DNA from: Clostridiales bacterium UBA1206
Lineage (GTDB): Bacteria > Bacillota > Clostridia > Oscillospirales > CAG-382
Reading direction: 5' to 3'
Assembly (NCBI GenBank): GCA_002310055.1
Contig: DBXS01000033.1
Span: 42,039 to 106,038, forward strand
Length of the DNA: 64,000 nucleotides
A program made the translations under genes and the position numbers. Of the stretch, positions 1-9,445 are shown piece by piece. The notes under the pieces were generated by a model that saw nothing but the letters and a program-made list of their open reading frames with translations, ran no database searches and was not told where the DNA came from. The first letter of the stretch is position 1. Every line of letters begins with the position of its first letter.

Positions 1-45
1 GGCGACGTCAAACGCGCACGGTCCGGCAGGCGCAATAAACGCTGA
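1..45 (+). CDS. possible 3' end of an upstream gene (partial)
   Basis: The first 45 bases stay open in frame 1 and end in TGA, giving a very basic 14-residue tail (GDVKRARSGRRNKR). A strong terminator follows at 55-79, which fits the end of a plus-strand gene lying mostly outside the window. Frame 3 also closes early, at 36-38, so the reading frame is not certain. No function can be assigned. Confidence 0.25.
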   Translation, partial: GDVKRARSGRRNKR

Positions 46-54
46 AAATTCCAC

Positions 55-79
55 GGCGGCACAGACCGCCGTTTTTTTG
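55..79 (+). terminator. rho-independent terminator ahead of hpf
   Basis: A 6-bp GC stem (CGGCGG / CCGCCG) with a 6-base loop is followed by seven T. It closes whatever transcript enters from the left edge. Confidence 0.75.
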
Positions 80-122
80 TCGCGAAATGTCGCGGCAAAA
101 CGCAAATTCGGCGCGCAGTTCA

Positions 123-151
123 TTGACATTTGCGCGCGGTTATGATATAAT
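123..151 (+). promoter_or_regulatory. sigma-A-type promoter of hpf
   Basis: TTGACA at 123-128, a 17-base spacer, and TATAAT at 146-151 preceded by TG (extended -10). Both hexamers are perfect consensus. It lies about 60 bases upstream of hpf. Confidence 0.8.
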
Positions 152-211
152 GTACACAGCGGGGAAACAATAAGCGTTTTCCTTTTACATATAAAAAAGG
201 AGGAATCCGAA

Positions 212-736
212 ATGAAGATCAAATTCAACGCGCGCAAGTACAGACTCACCGACGACGTCAAACAGAGATTCGAAAAAAAGCTTGCAAAGCTCGACAAATT
301 CTTTTACAAGGACGCCGAAGCAATAGTGTCTTTGTATAAAGAAAAGATCGGCGAACGCGTGGAGATCACCGTACACGGCAAGGGCACGCTTTTCAGAGCG
401 GAAGAGACCGATACCGACGCGGCGTGCGCGCTCGACAAAGCTATGGACGTCCTTGAGCGCCAGATCCGCAAGAACCGCACGCGGCTCGAAAAGAGAAAAC
501 AGATCCAGCCCGTCACGAGCGAGGAAGACACTCTTTACGAAGAAAACAAGGAATTCAAGATCTCCAAAGTCAAAAAGTTCGTACTCGATTCTATGACCGT
601 GGAAGAAGCCATCCTGCAGATGAACCTGCTTTCGCACGAGTTCTATCTGTTCAAGAACGCCGAGACCGGAGCCGTCAATCTCGTGTATAAGAGAAAAAAC
701 GGCGACGACTACGGCGTGATAGTGTCGGCAGACTGA
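212..736 (+). CDS. hpf: ribosome hibernation promoting factor, long form
   Basis: This 174-residue protein has the two-part layout of long HPF. Residues 1-100 form the ribosome-binding HPF/YfiA domain (MKIKFNARKY start, basic helices ending near KNRTRLEKRK). After a charged linker, residues 115-172 form the dimerisation domain (KVKKFVLDSMTVEEAI, then HEFYLFKNAETG). Long HPF binds the 30S decoding region and pairs ribosomes into inactive 100S dimers in stationary phase. The start has an AAGGAGG site at 198-204. The gene is monocistronic, between its own consensus promoter and a strong terminator. In many Firmicutes hpf sits next to secA; here secA is 18 kb away. Confidence 0.95.
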   Translation: MKIKFNARKYRLTDDVKQRFEKKLAKLDKFFYKDAEAIVSLYKEKIGERVEITVHGKGTLFRAEETDTDAACALDKAMDVLERQIRKNRTRLEKRKQIQPVTSEEDTLYEENKEFKISKVKKFVLDSMTVEEAILQMNLLSHEFYLFKNAETGAVNLVYKRKNGDDYGVIVSAD

Positions 737-755
737 GAATATAATCGATCGGAGC

Positions 756-780
756 AAAAAGCCCGCTGTGCGGGCTTTTT
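756..780 (+). terminator. terminator of hpf
   Basis: AAAAAGCCCGC - TGT - GCGGGCTTTTT: an 11-bp stem with a 3-base loop whose 3' arm ends in five T. The A/T symmetry makes it potentially bidirectional. Confidence 0.85.
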
Positions 781-798
781 GAATGAAAGGAAATAAGT

Positions 799-1923
799 AT
801 GCGTTTCGTCACCACCTGCCTTTTCGGGCTCGAGCGGCTCGCGGGCGAGGATATCGACGCGCTCGGCTACAAACGAATAGAAACCACCGACGGCAGGGTG
901 GAATTCGAAGCGCCCGCCGACGCCATAGCGCGCTGCAACGTCAATTTCCGCTACAGCGAGCGCGTGCTCATAAAGCTCGGCGCGTTTGGCGCGGAAACTT
1001 TCGACGGGCTTTTCGAAAACACACGCGCGCTCCCTTGGGAGGATCTCATCGGGCGCGACGACGCGTTCCCCGTAAAAGGGCATTCGGTAAAATCGCGCCT
1101 GTTTTCGGTGCCGGACTGCCAGGCGATAATCAAAAAAGCCGTGTGCCGCCGGCTCGGTTCGGTCTACGGTATGGAACGCCTGCCCGAGACGGGCGTAAAA
1201 AAGCAGATAGTGTTCTTTTTGATGAACGATACCGCCCACCTTATGATAGACACCACCGGCGAAGGACTGCACAAACGCGGCTACCGCCCGGCGGCGAACC
1301 TTGCGCCCATACGCGAAACGCTCGCGGCGGCGATGGTGAGCTTTTCCCGCCCGCGCGCAAACGTGCTCACCGTCGATCCTATGTGCGGTTCGGGCACCAT
1401 AGCCATAGAGGCGGCGCTGCTCGCTTCTAACACCGCGCCGGGAATGAACCGCGCGTTTTCCGCCGAACGGTACGGTCTGCTCCCCGAAAACGCCTTCGAA
1501 CTCGCACGCGAGGAAGCGCGCGCAAAAGTGACCGAGCCGCAGATGCGTATCTTCGGGTCGGATATAGACAAAGATTCACTGGATATCGCGCGCGAAAACG
1601 CCCGCCGCGCCGGAGTGGAAAAATGGGTGGACTTTTCGTGCGCCGACGTGCGCTCGTTCGTCCCGCCCGTGGAAGGCGCGCGCGGCACGATAGTTTGCAA
1701 TCCGCCCTACGGCGAGCGGATGATGGACAAAGAAAGCGCGGCGGAACTTATAGCCGCGGCGGGCAAAGCCATAGCGCGTTCCGCGCCTATGTGGCAGCTG
1801 TATTTCATATCGCCGGATCCGCTTTTCGAACGCCATTTCGGGCGGCGCGCCGACAAAGTACGCACGCTTTATAACGGAATGATCAAATGCGGCTTTTACC
1901 AGTTTTACAAGCAAAAAACATAA
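799..1923 (+). CDS. THUMP-domain class I SAM-dependent RNA methyltransferase (RlmL/YpsC family)
   Basis: The 374-residue protein has an N-terminal ferredoxin-like/THUMP RNA-binding region (about residues 1-155) and a C-terminal Rossmann methyltransferase. SAM-binding motif I is MCGSGTIAIEA from residue 195, and the catalytic motif IV is NPPYGER from residue 301, the NPPY type of N2-guanine or N6-adenine methyltransferases. The family includes the N-terminal half of E. coli RlmL (23S G2445 m2G) and Bacillus YpsC, so 23S rRNA is the likely substrate, though the exact base is inferred from family only. The start is supported by GAAAGGA at 785-791. It has no clear promoter of its own beyond possible read-through past the hpf terminator. 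Confidence 0.88.
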   Translation: MRFVTTCLFGLERLAGEDIDALGYKRIETTDGRVEFEAPADAIARCNVNFRYSERVLIKLGAFGAETFDGLFENTRALPWEDLIGRDDAFPVKGHSVKSRLFSVPDCQAIIKKAVCRRLGSVYGMERLPETGVKKQIVFFLMNDTAHLMIDTTGEGLHKRGYRPAANLAPIRETLAAAMVSFSRPRANVLTVDPMCGSGTIAIEAALLASNTAPGMNRAFSAERYGLLPENAFELAREEARAKVTEPQMRIFGSDIDKDSLDIARENARRAGVEKWVDFSCADVRSFVPPVEGARGTIVCNPPYGERMMDKESAAELIAAAGKAIARSAPMWQLYFISPDPLFERHFGRRADKVRTLYNGMIKCGFYQFYKQKT

Positions 1924-1936
1924 AAATGTAACAATT

Positions 1937-1977
1937 TTGACATTGAAATTATATAATTTGTGATTATTATATTATAT
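1937..1977 (+). promoter_or_regulatory. AT-rich groESL control region with an inverted repeat, no CIRCE
   Basis: The 87 bases between the methyltransferase and groES hold TTGACA at 1937-1942 and several TATAAT-like boxes, none at 17 bases from it; the best alternative pairs TTGAAA (1944) with a TTATAT near 1967. An inverted repeat ATATAAT (1951-1957) / ATTATAT (1971-1977) overlaps this. The HrcA operator (TTAGCACTC-N9-GAGTGCTAA) is absent. Confidence 0.45.
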
Positions 1978-1998
1978 GCAAAAATAACCGTTTGCTAA

Positions 1999-3949
<1,951 letters not shown>

Positions 3950-4006
3950 TGCCGCAGAACGCATTAAAGCGGTGAATTTACGCACCGATTTAAAAAAGGT
4001 TTTTAC

Positions 4007-4046
4007 AAAGCTATGCCAATTAAAAAAGGCATAGCTTTCTTTTTTG
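4007..4046 (+). terminator. terminator of groESL
   Basis: AAAGCTATGCC (4007-4017) pairs with GGCATAGCTTT (4028-4038) across a 10-base A-rich loop and is followed by CTTTTTT. Confidence 0.85.
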
Positions 4047-4059
4047 CTTACCCGTTTTG

Positions 4060-4480
4060 CGTAAAGAAGGTGCTTGTCTGAAAACTTCGACTGCCGTACG
4101 ACCGTACGGCGACGCTCGTTTTCAGACAAAATTCCCTCGCTTTACTGCGTTCTGCCTCGTGACGCCGCAGCGTTCGGTTACGCTATCCGGAATGTGGGCG
4201 GAAAAGGCGGAAATGACGCCGGAGCGTTGGGTTACGCCCGCCGGAATAAAGGCGGGAAAACGTCTGCAAGGATGTCGGCTGCTCCCGTCTGTACTTTTGT
4301 GAATATAGCAGAAACGTCTATTTTTCAGAATCTCGCCGCTCCTTAAATATACTCCCGCGCCGCCGCCGGGCAGAGCGTAGCGAGGGACAGGCGTGGGCGG
4401 CGGTGGCGCGGGAGTATGAGAGGGAAGCTGCGGAATTTATGCTATACCCCCTCTTCCTCGCAGCGTTTGTGGGGGTATTC
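4060..4480. other. structured non-coding interval with hairpins and an imperfect tandem repeat
   Basis: The 690-base gap between groEL and the sigma-factor gene carries no convincing ORF but several foldbacks. (1) TTGTCTGAAAAC (4074-4085) pairs with GTTTTCAGACAA (4118-4129) around an inner GCCGTACG/CGTACGGC hairpin. (2) Two similar units of about 47 bases start near 4160 and 4213 (TGACGCCGcAGCGTT versus TGACGCCGgAGCGTT). (3) A GC-rich stem pairs 4349-4366 with 4396-4417 (ATACTCCCGCGCC / GGCGCGGGAGTAT). (4) ATACCCCC (4444-4451) pairs with GGGGGTAT (4471-4478). It may be a structured RNA or decayed intergenic repeats. Confidence 0.5.
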
Positions 4481-4495
4481 CAAGCGAACATTCAG

Positions 4496-4524
4496 TTGAA
4501 AAACGGCGGATTTTGTGTTATTAT
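4496..4524 (+). promoter_or_regulatory. promoter of the sigma-factor fusion gene
   Basis: TTGAAA at 4496-4501, a 17-base spacer, and TATTAT at 4519-4524 with an upstream TG at -15. It lies about 120 bases before the start codon. Confidence 0.6.
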
Positions 4525-4643
4525 CATATATAAGAACGGCAAAGAAGCAAAAATATTTACCGTGACCCAACCTTTTTGCGCTTTTTAGTATCTTATGGGT
4601 GAAAGGCGACAAAAGAACAAACAAGTCAAAGAAAGGAAAAAGG

Positions 4644-7220
4644 ATGAAAAACGTTTCCGCAATGAACGACGCAACGCTCGTTGAACTTACTCTTATAGGG
4701 AACGATTCGGCTTATGAAGAGCTTGTGAAACGGCATGAAAAAGCGGTCAAAGGCACCGCGTACAAAGTCACCGGAAATGCGTTTTCCGCCGAGGACGCTT
4801 CGCAGGACGCCTTTGTTTCGGCGTGGATGAATCTTTCTGCGCTGCGCGATCCTTCGCGGTTCAGACCGTGGGTATGTTCCATAGCAAAAAACTGCGCAAG
4901 GAGAGTTGTGGAAAACTATCACGCCGCCATCCCCGATATCAGTCTTTCTTTACTTGAAGACGCCGATCCCGAAAGTATCGATCGCGTCGCTTTTGAAAAC
5001 GAGCAGAGCGCGTATTCCGATCTTCACGAAGCCGTCGAAGCGCTGGGCGGCAAGATCAGGGAGACCGTAAAGCTCCATTATTTCGAAGGTTTGTCTGTCG
5101 CCGAAATAGCCGCAAAACTGTCTCTTCCGGAAGGGACCGTTAAATGGCGGCTGAGCGAAGGGAGAAAACGACTTAGAAAGGGTTACGGTATTATGGAAAA
5201 AGAATACGACGAAAACGAGAAAATGGTGCGCAAAGTTATGCGCCAAATCGAACGTCTCAAACTGTGGCGGCTCAAAAACGATCGCTCCGGCTTTGAAGAG
5301 GAATTCAAAGAAGTCCTCGCAAGCGCGGAAGCGCTTGAGGATTCAAAAGAAAAGAGCCGCGCGCTTTCGGACGTGCTGATGATGGGATATTGGTGGATCC
5401 CGGGAACCAGAAACGACGAAACGCTGGCAAGAATAAAGAAACACGCCGAAGAAAGCCGCAACGACGACGTTATGATGGAAGTACTCGGTGGTGAAGCCGA
5501 GAATAAGAGCCCGCAAGAGATCATAGATCTTATAAAAGAAAAACAGATCCCCTACGTACAGGGATTGGGGATGAAGAAAACGCTGGGATATCTGCATTTT
5601 TGGCTGGGCGTCAAGCTGTTCGACGTTGGACGTTATGAAGAGGGTATCGAAAGCTATAAAGCGGTGCTATCCGTGCTTGGACCGACTGACGTTTATTACG
5701 CCAACGCTATCGCTGCAATACGTATAGAAGAAAAAGTGCGCGAAAAAGGGCTGAGCAGAAACGATGATTCTCTGGCGTTCAGCGCGTGCGGAGACGAATA
5801 CCGCAGCATAGACGGAAAGCTCTGGTTCTGGCAGGAGCCGGGCTACAGCCGCGGCAGCCTGTGGTCTGCGAGCGAGCCGGGAGTATACTTTGCAAGTCTG
5901 TGCGATAGCCTTATTATCGAACCCGAAATGAAGGCGGGCGACGTCAAGACCGCGTCAGACGGCATAACAAAGCTCGTTTGCAAAAGCACAAACGCTGCCG
6001 TATCCACTCCTGCCGGAGTTTTTGAAAACTGCAGCGTCTTTGCCGTCAGCGAGAACGAAAAGTTTTTCGAAACGGCGTTTTGTCCGGGCGTGGGTATGGT
6101 ATATCAAAAGATCACGAACACCATCGTGAACGAGCATTTCCTTAAGAAATATCATATAGAAGGCGGTTCGGGCCTGCTGCCGCTCGCCGCGGGCAACCGT
6201 TGGGAATACATCGCAAAAAATGCGTTCATAGCGGGCGAATTCGAAGATATATTGGAAATCACAGGTGCAGAGGACGGCAAGGCGGTCGCCGCTGCGTACG
6301 GATTCTCGCATCGCACCGGTTACGATGAGACTGCGTGGGCGGGCAATATGCTTAACGCGCGTCAGAATTACGCCGTGTGCGAAAACGGAAAAGAACGTCT
6401 TGTAGATATGAGGGAATGCTTTGCAAAGGCGTTGCCGCTCGCAAAGACCAAACGCGAAAAGACGCATACCCGTATAGCCGCCGGCGTTATGGAACGCATA
6501 TTGAATACCGATCCCGAGTTCAATCCCGAATACGCCGAATGCGGACGCTGGAATTTCTTCCAAAGACATTTCGCCCGGCGCGAAGACGGCAGGACTGTGA
6601 TCTGCGAAGATGAACGTATGTTTTCATTTGAATGGAAAAATATGGGCGGCAATATGGGCGAAAACGGCGTGGGGAAACGGCTGCTTTATAATATGCTGTA
6701 CGGTATCGTTCAGGACGCTGCGGACTGTATGTGGTCGGATAAATGGACGCCCGGATACACGGAAAAACGTGATGTCGCGATTTATAACAACGTCTGCAAG
6801 CTCGAGCTCACGGTGCTCGGCGAAGAGCGCGTGGAGACTCCCGCGGGGACTTTTGAAAACTGCCGGCACGTCGTTATGGAGCTGAGCAATTTACCCGCCG
6901 GATTGAGTTATCGCTCGGGACGTATGGAATGCTGGTACGCTCCGGGCGTGGGGATCGTAATGTTCAGCCGTCCTTTGAACAACGGCGGTACCGATAACGT
7001 GAGCAACGTCTGGTATCTTACGGCGTACGAAGGCACGGGAGACGGATATTTCCCGATCAAAGACGGTCTCTTCCGCCGGTACGAACCAGAATACACCGAA
7101 GGCTGGAACGGCAGAGTGGAATATACTTATGTCGAAGACGAAAACGGCGTAGTCATATTCTTTGACCAGCTGGGAACGCAGGACCGCGCCTCGTATGAAG
7201 CGGGGCTGAAAACTGAATAA
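4644..7220 (+). CDS. ECF-type sigma-70 factor fused to a ~690-residue C-terminal region
   Basis: The N-terminal 165 residues are an ECF sigma factor. Region 2 runs from about residue 10 (LTLIGNDSAYEELVKRH) through AEDASQDAFVSAWMNL. Region 4 holds the HTH (KLHYFEGLSVAEIAAKL, then LPEGTVKWRLSEGRKRLRK). Normal ECF factors stop there; this protein continues to 858 residues. The extension starts with charged helices (residues ~170-360). It then has two beta-rich units that each carry TPAGxFENC followed by PGVGxV (around residues 440-500 and 730-790), and ends with a further beta segment. No membrane helix is seen, so it is probably cytosolic. I chose the ATG at 4644, with GAAAGG seven bases upstream, over the GTG at 4599. 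The target promoters and the sensed signal are unknown; the extension may act as a built-in regulator. Confidence 0.8.
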   Translation: MKNVSAMNDATLVELTLIGNDSAYEELVKRHEKAVKGTAYKVTGNAFSAEDASQDAFVSAWMNLSALRDPSRFRPWVCSIAKNCARRVVENYHAAIPDISLSLLEDADPESIDRVAFENEQSAYSDLHEAVEALGGKIRETVKLHYFEGLSVAEIAAKLSLPEGTVKWRLSEGRKRLRKGYGIMEKEYDENEKMVRKVMRQIERLKLWRLKNDRSGFEEEFKEVLASAEALEDSKEKSRALSDVLMMGYWWIPGTRNDETLARIKKHAEESRNDDVMMEVLGGEAENKSPQEIIDLIKEKQIPYVQGLGMKKTLGYLHFWLGVKLFDVGRYEEGIESYKAVLSVLGPTDVYYANAIAAIRIEEKVREKGLSRNDDSLAFSACGDEYRSIDGKLWFWQEPGYSRGSLWSASEPGVYFASLCDSLIIEPEMKAGDVKTASDGITKLVCKSTNAAVSTPAGVFENCSVFAVSENEKFFETAFCPGVGMVYQKITNTIVNEHFLKKYHIEGGSGLLPLAAGNRWEYIAKNAFIAGEFEDILEITGAEDGKAVAAAYGFSHRTGYDETAWAGNMLNARQNYAVCENGKERLVDMRECFAKALPLAKTKREKTHTRIAAGVMERILNTDPEFNPEYAECGRWNFFQRHFARREDGRTVICEDERMFSFEWKNMGGNMGENGVGKRLLYNMLYGIVQDAADCMWSDKWTPGYTEKRDVAIYNNVCKLELTVLGEERVETPAGTFENCRHVVMELSNLPAGLSYRSGRMECWYAPGVGIVMFSRPLNNGGTDNVSNVWYLTAYEGTGDGYFPIKDGLFRRYEPEYTEGWNGRVEYTYVEDENGVVIFFDQLGTQDRASYEAGLKTE

Positions 7221-7227
7221 GCAAACG

Positions 7228-7267
7228 AAAAAGTGCCGGAACCATTACGGGTTCCGGCACTTTTTTT
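7228..7267. terminator. convergent terminator between the sigma-factor fusion and tex
   Basis: A 16-bp perfect stem (7228-7243 with 7250-7265) has a 6-base loop and ends in seven T. A-rich and T-rich ends on both arms let it serve both converging genes. Confidence 0.9.
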
Positions 7268-7278
7268 CCGATAACAGT

Positions 7279-9432
7279 TTATTTCGGCTTTTTCATGGTA
7301 AGCGAGATGCGGCCCTTTTGAGTATCCACGGCAAGCACCCAGACGGTGACGATATCGCCGACCTTGAGCACTTCGGACGGATGCTTGATATATCTGTCCG
7401 AGATCTGCGTGACGTGAACGAGTCCGTCCTGATGCACGCCTATATCCACGAACGCGCCGAAATCTATGACGTTCCTCACGGTGCCCTTCATTTCCATGCC
7501 GGGCTTCAGGTCTTCAATGCCCATGACGTCGGTGCGGAGCATGGGCGGCGGCAGCTCGTCGCGCGGGTCGCGCGCGGGGCGTTCCAGTTCCTTGACAATA
7601 TCTATCAGCGTGGGTTCGCCTATGCCCAGTTCATTGGCGAGCGCCGAAGTGCCGTCGGTGGAAACGCGTTCCGAAAGTCCGCTTATCCTGCCCTGCGCCA
7701 CGTCGGAATCGGTATAGGAATAATGCTTTAACAGCGCCTCGGCGGCTTCGTAGCTTTCGGGGTGGACGGCGGTGCGGTCGAGCACGTTCCTGCCGTCGGT
7801 CACGCGCAAGAACCCGGCGCACTGTTCAAACGCCTTGGGCCCCAGTTTGGGCACCTTTTTGAGCTGCGCGCGGGATATGAACTTGCCGTTTTCTTCGCGG
7901 TAGGCGACGATATTCTTGGCTATGGCGCTGTTTATTCCGGCTATTCGCGCAAGCAGCGGCGCGGACGCGGTGTTGAGGTCGGCGCCCACCGAGTTCACGC
8001 AGTCTTCCACCACGCCGTCGAGCGCTTCGCCCAGCTGTTTTTCGGGCATGTCGTGCTGATACTGACCCACGCCTATGGCTTTGGGATCTATCTTCACAAG
8101 TTCCGCGAGCGGATCCTGCAGGCGTCTTGCAATAGACACCGCCGAACGCTGAGTGACGTCGAAATCCGGGAATTCCTGCTGCGCAAGCTTGGAAGCCGAA
8201 TAAACGCTTGCGCCGGCTTCGCTGACCACCATGTACGAAACGCCTTTGGCGTTCATTTCCTTAAGCAGCTCGGCGGTGAACGTCTCGGTCTCGTGCGAGG
8301 CGGTGCCGTTGCCTATCGCTATGCAGGTCACGCCGTATTTCTGTATGAAAGTCTTTATCTTCGCTTTGGCTTCGGGTATCCTGTTGTGAGGCGGAACGGG
8401 GTAGATGACGCCGGTGTCGAGCACTTTTCCGGTGCCGTCCACCACGGCGACCTTGCATCCGGTGCGGTAGCCCGGGTCGAGTCCTATGGTAACGGCGTTG
8501 CGGACCGGCGGCTGCATTAGCAGGTGGCGCGTGTTTTCGGCGAACACCTTTATTGCGTCGGTGCTGGCTTTGTCGGTGAGCTCGTTGCGTATATCGCGCT
8601 CTATGGAAGGGAATATGAGGCGGTCATAAGCGTCGTCCGCGGCCCGGAGCACCAGCTGACCGGTCTCGCCGTTGTTCTTCACGTGGATGGAAGCGAGTAT
8701 GCGCATAGCCATATTGCGGTCGAATTCCACGGTTATTTTAAGGAATTCCTCTTTCTCGCCCCGGTTCATGGCGAGCACGCGGTGGCCGGGGACCTTGTTC
8801 AGCTTTTCAACTTTGTCGGCGTACATTCCGTAAACGCCCAGGTCGTCCTTTGCGCCGGCTGAACGTATGCTGCCGTTCTGCATACAGACGTAGCGTATGC
8901 GCTTTCTGCCTTCGGCGTCGTCGGAAATCGTTTCGGCGATGATATCCAGAGCGCCCTGCAGCGCGTCCTCCGCGGAAGCCACGCCCTTTTCTTCGTTTGT
9001 ATACTGCTCGGCGATCTTGAGCACGCCGGTCGTCTTTTCGTCCTGCGCATAGATCAAAAGCGCAAGCGGCTCCAGCCCTTTTTCCTTTGCCACCGAAGCG
9101 CGCGTGCGGCGCTTGGGGCGGAACGGGCGGTAGATGTCTTCTATTTCGGTCAGCGTTTCGGCGGCGTCCAGCGCGGCGGAAATCTCGTCGGTCATTTTTT
9201 CCTGCTCGGTTATGGAAGCGCGCACCTTTTCGCGCTGTTCGTCGAGCGAACGCAAATACGCCAGCCGCTCGCTCAGGTTGCGCAGAACTTCGTCGTCGAG
9301 CGAGCCGGTCATTTCCTTGCGGTAGCGCGCTATGAACGGCACCGTGTTGCCTTCGTCGAGCAGCTTCACCGCCGCTTCGGTCTGACTTTGTCTTATGCGA
9401 AGTTCCTGTGTGAGTTTTGCAATAATGTCCAT
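7279..9432 (-). CDS. tex: Tex family RNA-binding protein (S1 domain)
   Basis: This 717-residue protein has the full Tex architecture: an N-terminal helical region, a YqgF/RNase H-like domain (TIGLDPGYRTGCKVAVVD, about residue 315), helix-hairpin-helix segments (INSAIAKNIVAYREENGKF), and a C-terminal S1 domain (MKGTVRNVIDFGAFVDIG, about residue 643). Tex binds nucleic acid and is linked to transcription and ribosome-associated processes; its precise job is not settled. It begins 13 bases after the GH20 gene on the same strand, with GGAGA as the ribosome site, so it is probably co-transcribed with it. Confidence 0.95.
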   Translation of the reverse strand: MDIIAKLTQELRIRQSQTEAAVKLLDEGNTVPFIARYRKEMTGSLDDEVLRNLSERLAYLRSLDEQREKVRASITEQEKMTDEISAALDAAETLTEIEDIYRPFRPKRRTRASVAKEKGLEPLALLIYAQDEKTTGVLKIAEQYTNEEKGVASAEDALQGALDIIAETISDDAEGRKRIRYVCMQNGSIRSAGAKDDLGVYGMYADKVEKLNKVPGHRVLAMNRGEKEEFLKITVEFDRNMAMRILASIHVKNNGETGQLVLRAADDAYDRLIFPSIERDIRNELTDKASTDAIKVFAENTRHLLMQPPVRNAVTIGLDPGYRTGCKVAVVDGTGKVLDTGVIYPVPPHNRIPEAKAKIKTFIQKYGVTCIAIGNGTASHETETFTAELLKEMNAKGVSYMVVSEAGASVYSASKLAQQEFPDFDVTQRSAVSIARRLQDPLAELVKIDPKAIGVGQYQHDMPEKQLGEALDGVVEDCVNSVGADLNTASAPLLARIAGINSAIAKNIVAYREENGKFISRAQLKKVPKLGPKAFEQCAGFLRVTDGRNVLDRTAVHPESYEAAEALLKHYSYTDSDVAQGRISGLSERVSTDGTSALANELGIGEPTLIDIVKELERPARDPRDELPPPMLRTDVMGIEDLKPGMEMKGTVRNVIDFGAFVDIGVHQDGLVHVTQISDRYIKHPSEVLKVGDIVTVWVLAVDTQKGRISLTMKKPK

Positions 9433-9445
9433 GGTCTGTCTCCGT

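Noticed and set aside
4057..4588. short plus-strand ORFs in the groEL-sigma factor gap
   Set aside because: They run through hairpins and a tandem repeat, lack ribosome sites and show no protein-like pattern.
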